Positions 1 through 9,283 of a stretch of 41,412 bases of DNA are shown one piece after another (positions within the stretch are counted from its first letter, which is position 1; each line of letters opens with the position of its first letter). The notes below the pieces were generated by a model. It worked only from the letters and a program-made list of their open reading frames with translations. It was not told the DNA's origin and searched no databases. The DNA comes from Candidatus Nitrosocosmicus sp. Its GTDB lineage: Archaea > Thermoproteota > Nitrososphaeria > Nitrososphaerales > Nitrososphaeraceae. Where the stretch lies: positions 1 to 41,412 of the forward strand of contig JARFXS010000002.1 of the NCBI GenBank assembly GCA_029194465.1, in the 5' to 3' direction. The translations under genes were made by a program, and so were the position numbers.

Positions 1-118
1 TCCTGATATCAAAAGCGATCACTCCTCTACTTCCAAAACCCCATTCAGAGGCTACTAATAAAGAAGGAGATAAGAAACAAACATCAAAGTAATTTTGTTT
101 TTGTTGGCAACCAATCAA
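1..118 (-). CDS. Possible partial gene leaving the left edge
   Basis: On the minus strand a frame is open from a TTG at 118 down to the window edge, after an in-frame stop at 128-130. It reads protein-like, including the segment LVASEWGFGSRGVIAFDI. That segment faintly recalls the ASEWG region of selenium-binding protein (SBP56) family members. If so, it would be the middle of a protein and the frame break upstream would make this a relic. There is no ATG and no clear promoter. The plus strand is also open here (3-92, Lys-rich end), so the call is weak. Confidence 0.22.
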   Translation of the reverse strand, partial: MIGCQQKQNYFDVCFLSPSLLVASEWGFGSRGVIAFDIR

Positions 119-410
119 AGTAGTCGGTCATATAGAGCTTAAAAGAAACTATAGACTTTTTTACCAACGGAGCGAAAAAAGACAGATTGCAATAGTAACA
201 ACGGTGACCTCAGTCATTTTCCATCGTTTCATTTATCAGTGCAAAATCAGCGGTACTATTGGTGTTATCAATTGTAATGCCTTCATAAAATTCATTCTGA
301 GGTGTCATCTCCTGATACAACTATTACAAAGTCCACCAGACCAGGTAATCATCTTAGTAACATCATTGAATATTATTGATAAAATAGTATTTTTTGAATT
401 TTATTTTGGT
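119..410. other. Intergenic, nothing recognised
   Basis: AT-rich stretch between the possible left-edge gene and the end of the OsmC-like gene. I see no RNA gene, repeat or convincing reading frame in it. Confidence 0.4.
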
Positions 411-959
411 TTATTTCAATTTTGCGCTTACCTTAATAATGTGACTCATACTGTAAATAGCAGGACATCTCTCTTCAGCCATAATAATTAACTTCCGAAG
501 TTTTTTATCATCTGCAAAGTTATCTCCTTCGTCCTCATTCTTACCAACATCAATTTCAAAATTTATTCCTTCTGTGATAGGTTCATCTGAAATATCAAAA
601 GTCTTGGCAAAATTAACGTTACATTCTGCATTTATTCGTAGTTTATTGAGTTTGATCCCATGACTTGATAAAATACTTACGAATGTGTTAATAAAACAAG
701 AGGTTATTCCTACCACACAATACCCCATAGGTCCTAATCTGTTACCACTACCTCCCAAAAACGATGGTGAATCTATTTCGATTACTTCTTTGCCTTTCTC
801 ATATGCTAGTTCTGTTTTAAACTGGTATCCTTTTTGAATGTCAAAATTCCATTCCCCTTCCAATTTTATTGGTTTCTTTAAAAATTGTGAGTCCTTATGT
901 CCACTTTCTATGGTCTTTTGTATCTTGTCAAGGTCAATGTTATTAACTATATTTGACAT
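411..959 (-). CDS. OsmC/Ohr-family protein
   Basis: A 182-residue OsmC-like protein, a family of thiol peroxidases that reduce organic hydroperoxides in the cytoplasm. The two family cysteine regions are visible: GPMGYCVVGITSCF (Cys81 and Cys88) at the start of the long central helix, and AEERCPAIYSM (Cys165), the usual CP motif near the C-terminus. The N-terminal part (residues 30-75) is the expected beta-rich segment. There is no signal peptide. It stands alone on the minus strand with a TATA-like sequence about 30 bases before the ATG. The fold assignment is good. Whether it reduces peroxides or is one of the many uncharacterised OsmC-like proteins cannot be told from sequence. Confidence 0.85.
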   Translation of the reverse strand: MSNIVNNIDLDKIQKTIESGHKDSQFLKKPIKLEGEWNFDIQKGYQFKTELAYEKGKEVIEIDSPSFLGGSGNRLGPMGYCVVGITSCFINTFVSILSSHGIKLNKLRINAECNVNFAKTFDISDEPITEGINFEIDVGKNEDEGDNFADDKKLRKLIIMAEERCPAIYSMSHIIKVSAKLK

Positions 960-983
960 AGTATTGTTATATTCTTACAATTA

Positions 984-996
984 ATATTTAATGAAA
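984..996 (-). promoter_or_regulatory. Putative TATA box of the OsmC-like gene
   Basis: On the minus strand an AT-rich box (core TTAAATATTA) lies about 25-35 bases before the ATG at 959. This spacing would give a very short leader, as is common in archaea. It is read from sequence only, in an AT-rich background. Confidence 0.3.
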
Positions 997-1419
997 TCTA
1001 TCTTTAACTAACTTTTATACAATTGGCTATATCTTTATGTATTATGCGAGGTCGGTTGTAGGTCCACACTATTTTAATTAGACTAAAGAGTATTAAGTGA
1101 ATTCTATTACCGAAAGTTTTCCCAAAGACGAATAAAACGATTACATTTGTAATTGTTATTAGAATGTAGATTAAACCAATTCATCACAAAACCAAAGAAA
1201 TACAAGGGACAAGCGATCGATGCAACAATCTACACTAAATTCATTCAGAATATCCAAGAAAACAACAACGATAGACGTAAATGAATCAAATTAAGGTGGA
1301 CGGTGTAATAGAGCGATGCACCTTAAATAATTTGTTCTTTCTCATGACTTATGCAGAAAGAAAAGGACGATACATTAACTAGAACTATATCTTTTGGAAT
1401 ACTGTCTATTTGGTGGCAG

Positions 1420-1428
1420 GAAGGAGAG
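1420..1428 (+). promoter_or_regulatory. Ribosome binding site deciding the DUF899 start
   Basis: GGAAGGAGAG just before ATG 1434 is a strong purine-rich Shine-Dalgarno sequence at suitable spacing. It favours 1434 over the in-frame TTG at 1410. Strong sites of this kind are rare at the other genes here, in keeping with a foreign origin. Confidence 0.55.
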
Positions 1429-1433
1429 AAACG

Positions 1434-2195
1434 ATGACTGATCACAAGATCGGAACACGAGAAGAGTGGCTTGAGGCCCGACTGGAGCTACTCAAGGCCG
1501 AGAAGGCACTAACCCGACGTAGCGACGAACTGGCACAGTGGCGGCAGAAGCTACCTTGGGTTCGAATCGATAAAGAGTATCTTTTCGAGACTGATGATGG
1601 CACCATGTCTCTAGCCGATCTCTTCAGAGGACACTCGCAGCTTATCGTTTATCACTTCATGTTCGGCCCCGAGTATACTGGCGGCTGTCCTGCATGCTCT
1701 GCCATCACCGACGGCTTCAACGGTTTCGCCGTTCATCTCGAACACCATGATGTATCAATGACCGCAGTCTCCCGTGCCCCTATCGCTGCCCTTCAGGCCT
1801 ACAAGCGCCGTATGGGCTGGACGTTTAATTGGGTATCTTCTTTGAACAGCGACTTCAACTACGACTTCAATACATCTTTCACAGAGGAGCAGCAGGGCTC
1901 TGGCAGTGTCGACTACAATTATCGCGAGCTCAGATCGATTTCAGACTCGGAGTCGGGTGCAAATAAGTTCGCGATGATGAGCGGCACCGACATCCTAACC
2001 TACACACGCGAGGCACCAGGTATGAGCGCTTTTGCATTTTCTGACGGCATCGTCTACCACACTTATTCTGCCTATTCGCGGGGCCTTGATGCGCTATGGG
2101 GAATGTATCAATGGCTCGACCGGGCACCGAAGGGGCGAAACGAAACGGATCTGTGGTTTCGCCGGCACGATGAGTACGCTTCAAGTTCTCACTAA
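1434..2195 (+). CDS. DUF899 thioredoxin-like family protein, probably acquired from bacteria
   Basis: A 253-residue DUF899 protein, a thioredoxin-fold family of unknown reaction. The family signature is clear: a leading TREEWLEAR segment, the LPWVRIDKEYLFETDDG block, then YHFMFGPEYTGGCPACS with the CPAC pair at the position of the thioredoxin active site. The C-terminal half contains DILTYTREAPGMSAFAFSDG and a closing WLDRAPKGR. The length matches the family and no signal peptide is present. Base composition is about half G+C against about one third around it, and codons such as GGC, CTC and CGC are used freely. Together with the Shine-Dalgarno sequence, this indicates recent horizontal transfer from a bacterium. 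No mobility gene adjoins it. Confidence 0.88.
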   Translation: MTDHKIGTREEWLEARLELLKAEKALTRRSDELAQWRQKLPWVRIDKEYLFETDDGTMSLADLFRGHSQLIVYHFMFGPEYTGGCPACSAITDGFNGFAVHLEHHDVSMTAVSRAPIAALQAYKRRMGWTFNWVSSLNSDFNYDFNTSFTEEQQGSGSVDYNYRELRSISDSESGANKFAMMSGTDILTYTREAPGMSAFAFSDGIVYHTYSAYSRGLDALWGMYQWLDRAPKGRNETDLWFRRHDEYASSSH

Positions 2196-2685
2196 CGGGC
2201 GACATGTAAAAACGAATTACATTGATAATGATAAACAGACAGATGCGATAACAGACATGGTAACAAACCTAAGTTGTAGCAGTGTTGTGGTTAGAACCAA
2301 GCCGTCTTGATTTGCAACAGCAGATACATTTCCATATACAATAACATTGCACAAGTACAATCGAGAAATGCTTTTTCTTTCATAACATAGCTAATGTAGT
2401 ATACTTCTTTCGATAATTAGTAAGTTTATTTTTTCATTAAAGACAGAAGAGGTTCCTAGAGCAAACTTTTAGATTGTGTTTCCCTTCGACATTAATGAAT
2501 GCACAGAAAGATGGATAACGTCTATTAAAATCTTAAATTTATCTTTAATCAAATGCGATTCTGCAAAAAAATAGGAATATTATTAGCTGAAGAATTATGT
2601 TCTAGAGCAAAAAAAGAAAAGGAATTTCGGAAGAAATCCATAGTCATTGATGAAATTGGCTCTGTCCTAGTCTGCTAGGATTAGA
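2196..2685. other. Intergenic, nothing recognised
   Basis: Composition drops back to AT-rich within a few tens of bases after the DUF899 stop. No gene, repeat or RNA is recognised. Confidence 0.4.
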
Positions 2686-3009
2686 TTATCTAGTGGATGC
2701 ATTTGTATTAGAGTTTGAATTATTGGAGTAGGCAGATGGATTTTCAGATGGTGGTCTAACATTATCAGTATTTGGAACATTGTATACTGGATTTGTAGGA
2801 CTGTTTGAGAAACAGTTAGACTTTGAAATATTTGTTCCCATATCAGGAGTACATTTACCTTGAAGAGTCTGTGCGATTATATTGTTAGGGGTCAAATCAA
2901 AAGACGAAATTCCCAAAAATCCCGAAACAATAATTATTAAAACCAATTTTATGGATATTTTATGAAAATGTTTGTTATACAATTTTGATTGGATTTTTAA
3001 ATTCCTCAT
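2686..3009 (-). CDS. Small exported or membrane-anchored protein
   Basis: A 107-residue protein with a basic N-terminus and one hydrophobic segment (about residues 21-39, ISIKLVLIIIVSGFLGISSF). The mature part is short and rich in Asn, Ser and Pro, with two cysteines (in GKCTPDMG and SNCFSN) and N-glycosylation sequons. It looks like a signal peptide or anchor followed by a disordered extracellular tail. Family and function are not recognised. It is monocistronic on the minus strand. Composition and the clear hydrophobic segment support it as a real gene. Confidence 0.55.
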   Translation of the reverse strand: MRNLKIQSKLYNKHFHKISIKLVLIIIVSGFLGISSFDLTPNNIIAQTLQGKCTPDMGTNISKSNCFSNSPTNPVYNVPNTDNVRPPSENPSAYSNNSNSNTNASTR

Positions 3010-3236
3010 TTATGACTTTAGTATAGTATAGTATTTAACATTCAGTATTAGAGTAATCTGGATATATGAGAATTAAGCCAAAAAGCATCACATGATTATA
3101 TTATATGCTATTTAGTATAAAAAAGAGCAGCAGTTTATTGATACTCTTATAAACTCCAATCAATCAAAAGTTGAGTCAAAAATGAAAGGAGTTTTCTTAA
3201 TTGGTAAAATTGAATTAAATTTTTGATAAATAATAT

Positions 3237-3878
3237 CTATTCAGTCTTTCTTCCAAAATATTTGTCGGGTATGATCTCTGGTATTAAAACCAACAACAAA
3301 AGAAACAGACTAGCTTGTAAGTATATGAATGAAAATATTATTGCTACCGAGTACGTCAATATCGTAGCTACTATGCGTCTACTAGAGCTTTTCTCAATTA
3401 AAGCCTGTACCGACTTGTCAACCAAATCGGGATTCCTTTTGACATAATAGTATATCGCATATATTAGTAGACCTGCAAGAATTGCATTGAACGAAAATGC
3501 AAAGATCGAATTTTGACTATCCAAGTACTGTGTAAGTATTGTAGTTGAGAAGGGTATTAATCCAATAATCATTAGAAACGAGATGTTGATCCAGATTAAA
3601 GGGCGGTCTACATAAAGTATCCAGCGGAAAATTCTATGATGTGCAACCCAAAAAGCACCAAGGGTTGAAAAGCTAATCACGTAGGCTAAGAAATCAGGCC
3701 ATAAATCAGCAAATTTAGCAGAAAGCCTTTCTGAAGCGAAATCCCCTTCTGTAAATAAAATGAGCTCGGGCACGCTTATGTTAAATACCAATATTGTCAT
3801 AATTATTGCAAATACTCCGTCAGTAAGAGATTCAAGTCGCCCCTTGCCAAAAATTAAGCCCTTTTTTTCTAAACCCAT
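3237..3878 (-). CDS. TMEM175-like (DUF1211) potassium channel protein
   Basis: A 213-residue integral membrane protein of the TMEM175 family, which forms tetrameric potassium channels in prokaryotes. The first helix carries the family motif as RLESLTDGVFAIIMTILVF near residue 15; the usual FSD is LTD here. The remaining sequence has about five more hydrophobic segments, including FSTLGAFWVAHHRIFRWI, with the conserved WxxHH-type stretch at the end of helix 3. Length and topology fit the six-helix bacterial and archaeal form. A second family member lies at 35239-35823 with a canonical FSD motif. Substrate selectivity is inferred from the family. Confidence 0.85.
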   Translation of the reverse strand: MGLEKKGLIFGKGRLESLTDGVFAIIMTILVFNISVPELILFTEGDFASERLSAKFADLWPDFLAYVISFSTLGAFWVAHHRIFRWILYVDRPLIWINISFLMIIGLIPFSTTILTQYLDSQNSIFAFSFNAILAGLLIYAIYYYVKRNPDLVDKSVQALIEKSSSRRIVATILTYSVAIIFSFIYLQASLFLLLLVLIPEIIPDKYFGRKTE

Positions 3879-4539
3879 TCTTAATCAATCATTTATTTGT
3901 ATAGGAAAGTATGATGAGTGAGTGTAAGATTCAGGATGAAAATAAATAATCATGGGAATAAATAGGTAATCTCATACTTATTAATAAATTAGTGCTATAA
4001 TGTAATAACTAGAAAGTAAGATCTAGTGCTAATTTGTCCAATTATCCGTAGCATATCCCGTAATTTGAACTCGGAAATATATGCATTTGTATAAAGGATT
4101 AATTCCAACTACAGATATGTAATTTGTGTTTAACTATACAGGTATATCATAAGTAGTAAAGTTATATTCAATTAGTTCTTCTCTGATCCGACCAACTTTT
4201 CCCTTCATTAAATTGGCTTTTTTATCCCAAGTAGGTATATGATATGATTAAAAGCTACTGCTAATAGCGTAGATTCACTCAATTATTAATATAACCCTTA
4301 AACATGTCCTCTCTATTTTAGGAATACAAGAAATGAATATCTCAAAAGTATGTTTGGAATCAAAATTGATATAGTAATAACATCAATTTAATCACAATAC
4401 AACATTAAAAAGACAGTACTTTTGAAAATTATTATTCTATGGAGCGGTCAAATAATACTGTTTAATAAATTTTGAAAATCCAAAACAGAAAATAAAGGAG
4501 GATTGAAAATTGTTCGTGGCTATAAGTTGGCATATTAAC
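3879..4539. other. Intergenic, nothing recognised
   Basis: About 660 bases of AT-rich DNA upstream of the TMEM175 gene. It should contain that gene's promoter, but I cannot single out a box with confidence. No repeat or reading frame of note. Confidence 0.35.
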
Positions 4540-4743
4540 CTACATAGGTGTTGTTGAGTTATCTACACCCGTAACATTTCCATCTGTTGCGGTATTGTTT
4601 GAAGACATTGGATCTGTCGTAGAACTCATTTCACTATCTGGTGTAATTGGAGCTTGGGCTATTGCTGCTAATGTAAAGGTCCCTGCCATTAAAGAAGCTG
4701 TTGCAAGAATACTTGCGATTACAAATAGGTTGATTTTATTCAT
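4540..4743 (-). CDS. Very small exported protein
   Basis: A 67-residue protein with a textbook secretory signal: a short basic start (MNKINL), a hydrophobic core (FVIASILATASLMAGTFTLA) and an AIAQA cleavage site near residue 30. The mature peptide is only about 37 residues, acidic and rich in Ser, Thr, Asn and Met, with no cysteine and several glycosylation sequons. No family is recognised. Such short exported peptides are common in soil ammonia-oxidising archaea, but their role is unknown. Confidence 0.5.
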   Translation of the reverse strand: MNKINLFVIASILATASLMAGTFTLAAIAQAPITPDSEMSSTTDPMSSNNTATDGNVTGVDNSTTPM

Positions 4744-5368
4744 GCGATTTTACTGTACAATTTATATCATTTATTTATTATCTAAAATGATACTATATTT
4801 TTCTGATGGACTTCTTATATAGTATGTTAGAATCGAACCATGATTTTAGAATTAGATTAATAGAAACGGTATGAAGAACGATAGCGAGTTGTATCTAGTA
4901 ATTAAATCTAATGTCTGTTGTGAATGTATATTACTAACCATTGGTTCTGGTGATATAACATCTATTTATGTATCTTTTATTGGCCATCTAATAACCATAC
5001 ATTGTTACGATGTTAGAATTTGATATTCACTAAAGTTATTATATACTAAAATGAAGGATTGTTCTTACGTCATTATTTCTCATAAATGTGGGGTTCTACT
5101 GCTAATGATATATTGTCAGGAGCTAAAAATAAGCTTCAAAATAATAATAGTAATTCATATAACATATCAAAAGTTATTCGTTCGGAGCACATCCAAATTT
5201 AGAAACATAAAACGGTCCATAATGAACAGTATTCAATTTGGGTTCGTTTCTATAACCAAAACGACCTTATGCCTGCAAGAAGCAAAAGTTACTTTCATAA
5301 TCCCAATTGGATTAGTATATTATTGACTTTTCTCAAGACATTTAGTAATGGGAATGAAATCATTATTC
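4744..5368. other. Intergenic, nothing recognised
   Basis: AT-rich, with only short open frames that lack family resemblance, hydrophobic signals or typical codon use. No structured repeat was noticed. Confidence 0.35.
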
Positions 5369-6094
5369 TTAAAGAAACCATTTCGACCAAAAGGTATTAT
5401 CATCAGGAGATGAGTCAATTAGATAATCTGGTTGTTTATCAAGAAATGTATTATTTACTCTGATCATAACTGCGGTTGTGTAATTGAATTCGAGGATATC
5501 CCCTATCAAATTAGGATCGATTGTTATTTCCACTTTATTATCAGTCATCTTGTCTATCCGTGATAAAGGAAGTGAATATTTGTTATTTATATTGTCATAA
5601 ATTGCCAAATACCATCCTTTGATTCTAAAATTGGATTCGCTGCCAAAGTTAGGTATAATTATAGTAAAGACGTGATTGTCTTCATTTAATGGATCAAGAT
5701 GGCTTATTAGCCAAAGATATGTTGATTCATATTTTTTATTTTTATTTGGATCATCATCCAAATTGATAGTGAAAGTCAAATCATTGTTATACATCTTGCT
5801 AATCTGAGTGGAAACAATGTCATGGAATCCATGGATTTCAGGCATTTGAGTAGTTTTATCAAGAGTAATGAGCTTCGTATCATATTTGGTATCTACAGTG
5901 TTCCCGATTAGGACTTTCAAATTATGTGAATTGATTAGGAGGGGCAATTCACCATTATTATTGTTATTGCAATCAAAGTTACAAATAGTATTAGATTGTA
6001 ATTTGTTGTTTGTGGTAAGAAGAAATGATGTAAGGATGGATATTGAAAAAGAAATTATGGTAATTATGGCGATCAGTGACTGATGACTTTTCAT
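5369..6094 (-). CDS. Exported protein of unknown function
   Basis: A 241-residue protein with an N-terminal hydrophobic segment (about residues 8-26, IAIITIISFSISILTSFLL) acting as signal or anchor. The rest is soluble, with alternating hydrophobic strands (FTIIIPNFG, GWYLAIYDNIN, VEITIDPNLIGDILEFNYTTAVMIRVN) suggesting an all-beta domain outside the membrane. There are two cysteines in the CNFDC segment just after the anchor and many Asn residues. No family is recognised. It lies alone on the minus strand upstream of a broken hydrolase gene. Confidence 0.55.
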   Translation of the reverse strand: MKSHQSLIAIITIISFSISILTSFLLTTNNKLQSNTICNFDCNNNNNGELPLLINSHNLKVLIGNTVDTKYDTKLITLDKTTQMPEIHGFHDIVSTQISKMYNNDLTFTINLDDDPNKNKKYESTYLWLISHLDPLNEDNHVFTIIIPNFGSESNFRIKGWYLAIYDNINNKYSLPLSRIDKMTDNKVEITIDPNLIGDILEFNYTTAVMIRVNNTFLDKQPDYLIDSSPDDNTFWSKWFL

Positions 6095-6338
6095 AGTGCA
6101 GATAATAATTTAGCATTGAAGATCGAGATTAAGATTTTCCCTAATAACAAACCTCAATAGATTCACTCAGTAAATTATTGATACTGGTAAATTTGAATCC
6201 TTAGGTCTATGCCTTACATCTCAGAAGGAATTTCGATAAGGTCAGATTTCTTTACAAAATTGGACTCGCACCATGTCGATTGCAAAGCCTACCTAGGTTT
6301 TTAGAGTTTATGTTTAGTCAACATGAGATAAACCTCTA

Positions 6339-7155
6339 CTAATCATTATCGTTTATGATCTTTAACAGCAATCTGGATAGTTCTTCTGGTGCCGTGATCA
6401 TTGAATCATGACCTCTTCGAAGCTCAAAATAATCCAGTCTTCTGATTCTTTTGGTTTCATGTTATGAAACATAGAATCTCGAAATCGGTACATGTGATGT
6501 AAGTTCTTGATAACCTCTTGGATTTGATTTCTTTGATTGATAAAACCTCGTCATGAGTATGGAAAGGCATTGGACACAAACGGCTTTTCATCCAATTAAT
6601 ATCATCACTATTAGTAACCCCAAACTCCTCAGGTGTATATGAGAGTACAAGCCAATCTTTACCTTTTTCTTTTAGTCGTCTTTGTTCATAAATATCTCTT
6701 AAACCAGGTATCAGATCAAATCCACTCTTACCATCTTGTGGAATATAAGCGTCAAGAAAAACCATTGATCTGATTCTATCTGGTATTTTCTCTGCTACGC
6801 CGCCAATCACCATACCTCCATAACTGTGACCTACCAAGACCACATCATAGAGATCTTGATACTCAAATACTTGAACTATATCATTGATATGGGTAGATAA
6901 ATTGATAGATTCATATAATATATGACTTCTTTCGCCTAAACCGGTAAGTGTAGGAGTATAGATTTCATGATTATACATCTTTAGAAAAGGAATCATCTTA
7001 TTCCAACACCATCCTCCATGACAAGATCCATGGACTAGAACAAGTGATTTATCAAAGGAATACGTTGACAATGCTTTATTATTATTGCGTAAATATTTAA
7101 GAATAATTAGTATTAAGATCATGAGCAACATAATTAGAAATAGTTTTGATATCAA
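6339..7155 (-). pseudogene. Alpha/beta hydrolase (EstC/methylesterase-like), broken by two frameshifts
   Basis: The first 220 residues form a clear alpha/beta hydrolase: an N-terminal membrane anchor, the oxyanion region VHGSCHGGWCWNKMI, TPTLTGLGERSH, and the nucleophile elbow VGHSYGGMV with its serine. The frame then fails after YITCTDFE near 6475. The next frame gives SMFHNMKPKESEDW, and a third gives FELRRGHDSMITAPEELSRL, with the catalytic-histidine motif GHDSM, ending at 6339. Both breaks behave as single-base losses, each next to a G (gag-att and tgg-att), so sequencing error is possible. As written, the product would lack the catalytic histidine. The family resembles EstC and plant methylesterases; its substrate is unknown. 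The TTG at 7155 is the assumed start; an ATG lies 8 codons in. Confidence 0.75.
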
Positions 7156-7394
7156 TACGATTTATACATCAATAAATTTTCATATACGGACATGATAATG
7201 GCAGAATCCACATTTAAGGACTGATATTTTCTTGAAGGCAATCGTTAATGATATGCTAAATCATCATGAAGAGCTAAGGACAGATCATGAAATAAAATGT
7301 GTAGTATGTTGCAATTACAGATTTGTCAACCTAATTCCCACTTCTACCAAGTTAGACTTGAATACAGTAGTTTTTGGTGGAATCATTGATTCGA

Positions 7395-7718
7395 TTAATT
7401 ATCCATACATGTAGGCACACTTCCGCCATGACTTTCACGATATTCCTTTAGCAATTGATCCTTTACGTGCTCGGCGTTTTCCGTAATCAAATAACTAAAT
7501 CTCTTTGCTTTGCTTATACAAGGATCTGATAACGATTCTAACAATGATTGTTTTATGCTTGTACCACTTCCAATGTATAGAATTTTCATGCTTGCATGAA
7601 CCTTAAAGACTCCAGGCTTGTCAAGATTAGCAGTTGTAGTGATAATAGAGTGATTAAGATCTAACCATTCAGACCAAGCATATCCTTCTTTCTCTTCTTT
7701 GTTGTTCATATCAGGCAA
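7395..7718 (-). CDS. Small GIY-YIG-like domain protein
   Basis: A 107-residue cytosolic protein. The centre reads GVFKVHASMKILYIGSGTS, matching the GIY-YIG nuclease core in a reduced form (GVF then LYIGSG), followed by LLESLSDPCISKAKRFSYLI and an ending LKEYRESHGGSVPTC. This pattern is that of small stand-alone GIY-YIG-like proteins of unknown activity. The first tyrosine of the canonical motif is replaced by Phe, so nuclease activity is uncertain. It is monocistronic on the minus strand. Confidence 0.6.
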   Translation of the reverse strand: MPDMNNKEEKEGYAWSEWLDLNHSIITTTANLDKPGVFKVHASMKILYIGSGTSIKQSLLESLSDPCISKAKRFSYLITENAEHVKDQLLKEYRESHGGSVPTCMDN

Positions 7719-7772
7719 TTAACATTAGATGACTATGTATAAAAAGAATTCAAAAACTAGCAAAATGCCAAA

Positions 7773-7904
7773 TCAATCTAAATCATAAACTTCTATGAAT
7801 GTTAACATAAAAGCTCTAATGACAACACAAACAAATCCAATTGTTAGTAGTAAAAATGCAACGGAAACCAAGTTGGCCGTATTAAATTTTACTCCAAGTA
7901 GCAT
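7773..7904 (-). CDS. Possible 43-residue single-span membrane protein
   Basis: A short frame starting MLLGVKFNTANLVSVAFL, with one strong hydrophobic helix (about residues 10-32) and an acidic end (EVYDLD). A single span bounded by soluble ends is the usual look of tiny archaeal membrane proteins, but there is no family match and no clear promoter. It could be chance in AT-rich DNA. Confidence 0.3.
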   Translation of the reverse strand: MLLGVKFNTANLVSVAFLLLTIGFVCVVIRAFMLTFIEVYDLD

Positions 7905-8217
7905 TAGTTCATGTTTTATAGAACCCTTCTATTTCAAATGAACCTCCTAATAGAACCTTTTAGAGTAAGACTCAATTTTTTCTCTAATGACTTTCAATTA
8001 AATTACTAGGCGACTAAAATCACAAATTGTCTTTCACAGCTACAGCAACATTAAGGGATAAATTTACAAATACAAAGGTTCAAAAAATGAAAACACATGT
8101 TCAAGATTCAATAATATTTATTTTGGCCATTACATTAATCCTAGCATTAGTAAATTCCGACCCCCTCTAGAAATTTTCATTATATTTTATAATTGTAACT
8201 ATGTATAACAATAACTA

Positions 8218-8262
8218 TTGGGTTGTTTAGGTGTGAGAAGTAGGGCGAACCCCGCAACCCAT
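8218..8262 (+). ncRNA. GC-rich hairpin (possible leader or small RNA element)
   Basis: TGGGTTG (8219-8225) pairs perfectly with CAACCCA (8255-8261). Inside lies a second small stem, GGG-CGAA-CCC, within the motif GTAGGGCGAA. The element is markedly richer in G+C than its surroundings and lies about 85 bases before the flavin-binding-protein gene, so it could be part of that gene's leader. The same ten-base motif sits in the loop of another hairpin at 30236-30305. Function unknown. Confidence 0.35.
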
Positions 8263-8348
8263 TGGCATTCATGTGAAAGATGTGATGATAAATAAGAGGA
8301 AAAAATTATAGAAGGAAATTTTATCTATAAGTATGTAAGCTATCTCTT

Positions 8349-8818
8349 ATGAAAATTATTAGTGCCACTTCCGAAATTCCTAGTATGACCAAAGAAGAAG
8401 CAGAGAAATTTCTTGAAAATAAATTGAATTTGCAGTTGGCCACTATAGATGAACAAGGCGATCCAAATATCCAACCTGTCTGGTTTTACTATGACAAAGA
8501 TGAGGAAAAACTCTGGATAAACACATCTAAATTTGCTAAAAAAACTCAAAATATTCTAAAGAGGTCGACTATTTATTTTTCAATAGACGATGAAAATCCT
8601 CCAGTTAGAGGAGTCAAAGGTAAGGGAATCGCAACCATAATAGATGATCTAAAAATAGTTGTTCCATTAGGAGAAAAAATTAGTTTGAAATATCTTGGTA
8701 TCTTGATCATCCAATAGCAAAAATGATTTCCGAAGATTCAAAAAAGGGAGGGGTTGTCCTTGTTGAAATTAGTCCAAAGTTCTTTTCTACTTGGGATTAT
8801 GGCAAAATGCTGTTTTGA
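8349..8818 (+). pseudogene. Pyridoxamine 5'-phosphate oxidase-like split-barrel protein, one frameshift
   Basis: The N-terminal 115 residues match the PPOX-like split-barrel fold, which binds FMN or F420: MTKEEAEKFLENKLNLQLATI, DPNIQPVWFYYDKDEEKLWI, then a strand pair around VRGVKGKGIATIIDD. The frame breaks after KISLKYLG near 8700. It continues one base off as LDHPIAKMISEDSKKGGVV and ends VEISPKFFSTWDYGKM, which is the normal family C-terminus. A single lost base restores a protein of about 156 residues. Either this is an early pseudogene or a sequence error. The family includes F420-dependent reductases, which suits an archaeon with F420; the substrate is unknown. Confidence 0.75.
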
Positions 8819-9283
8819 CCTGCTTATTACTAGATTTGTTTTCGATTTTGCATTAGTAATAAATTTGAGAACAAATATGTATTTGAAAAGTTGTATACCA
8901 TTCTTTTAGGAATAAACCTATTGAAAGGCATGGTATTAAATCTCTTACATCAAAAATCTCAAATAAAGCATCTATAATGTCTTTAAGCTTACCAGTCGTA
9001 TTGTAATTTTATTGCTTAAGAAAACTACACGGTATTGTTTAAATTGTTACCTAGACTCAATAAAATACCCGCATCATCTTTATGCTCAGTAGTTCAGGCA
9101 GAATAATAATGTTACATACCAGATAAACATGATTGTAATTAAGGATTGGTATAGAATTTGTAATAAATAAATGAATTTGTCTAGTCTTCATAAAAGTAGT
9201 CTTAGGCTATTTGTTCTTGGGATAATTTTCAATGTGTTTTTTTATTTCCTGATGTTTACTTATTTCTGCATTCAAGGTTTACT
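8819..9283. other. Intergenic, nothing recognised
   Basis: AT-rich spacer between convergent genes. No conserved element was noticed. Confidence 0.35.

Larger units (their letters stand above)
960..1433. other. Intergenic with a perfect short inverted repeat
   Basis: Separates two divergent genes. It contains TTAAGGTG at 1291-1298 and its exact complement CACCTTAA at 1319-1326, a hairpin with a 20-base loop lying about 110 bases before the DUF899 start. No gene is seen. The hairpin may be regulatory, or may mark the edge of the transferred DNA that follows. Confidence 0.4.

Noticed and set aside
204..491. Plus-strand frame of 95 codons at the end of the OsmC-like gene
   Set aside because: Overlaps the opposite-strand OsmC end and has no family or signal features.
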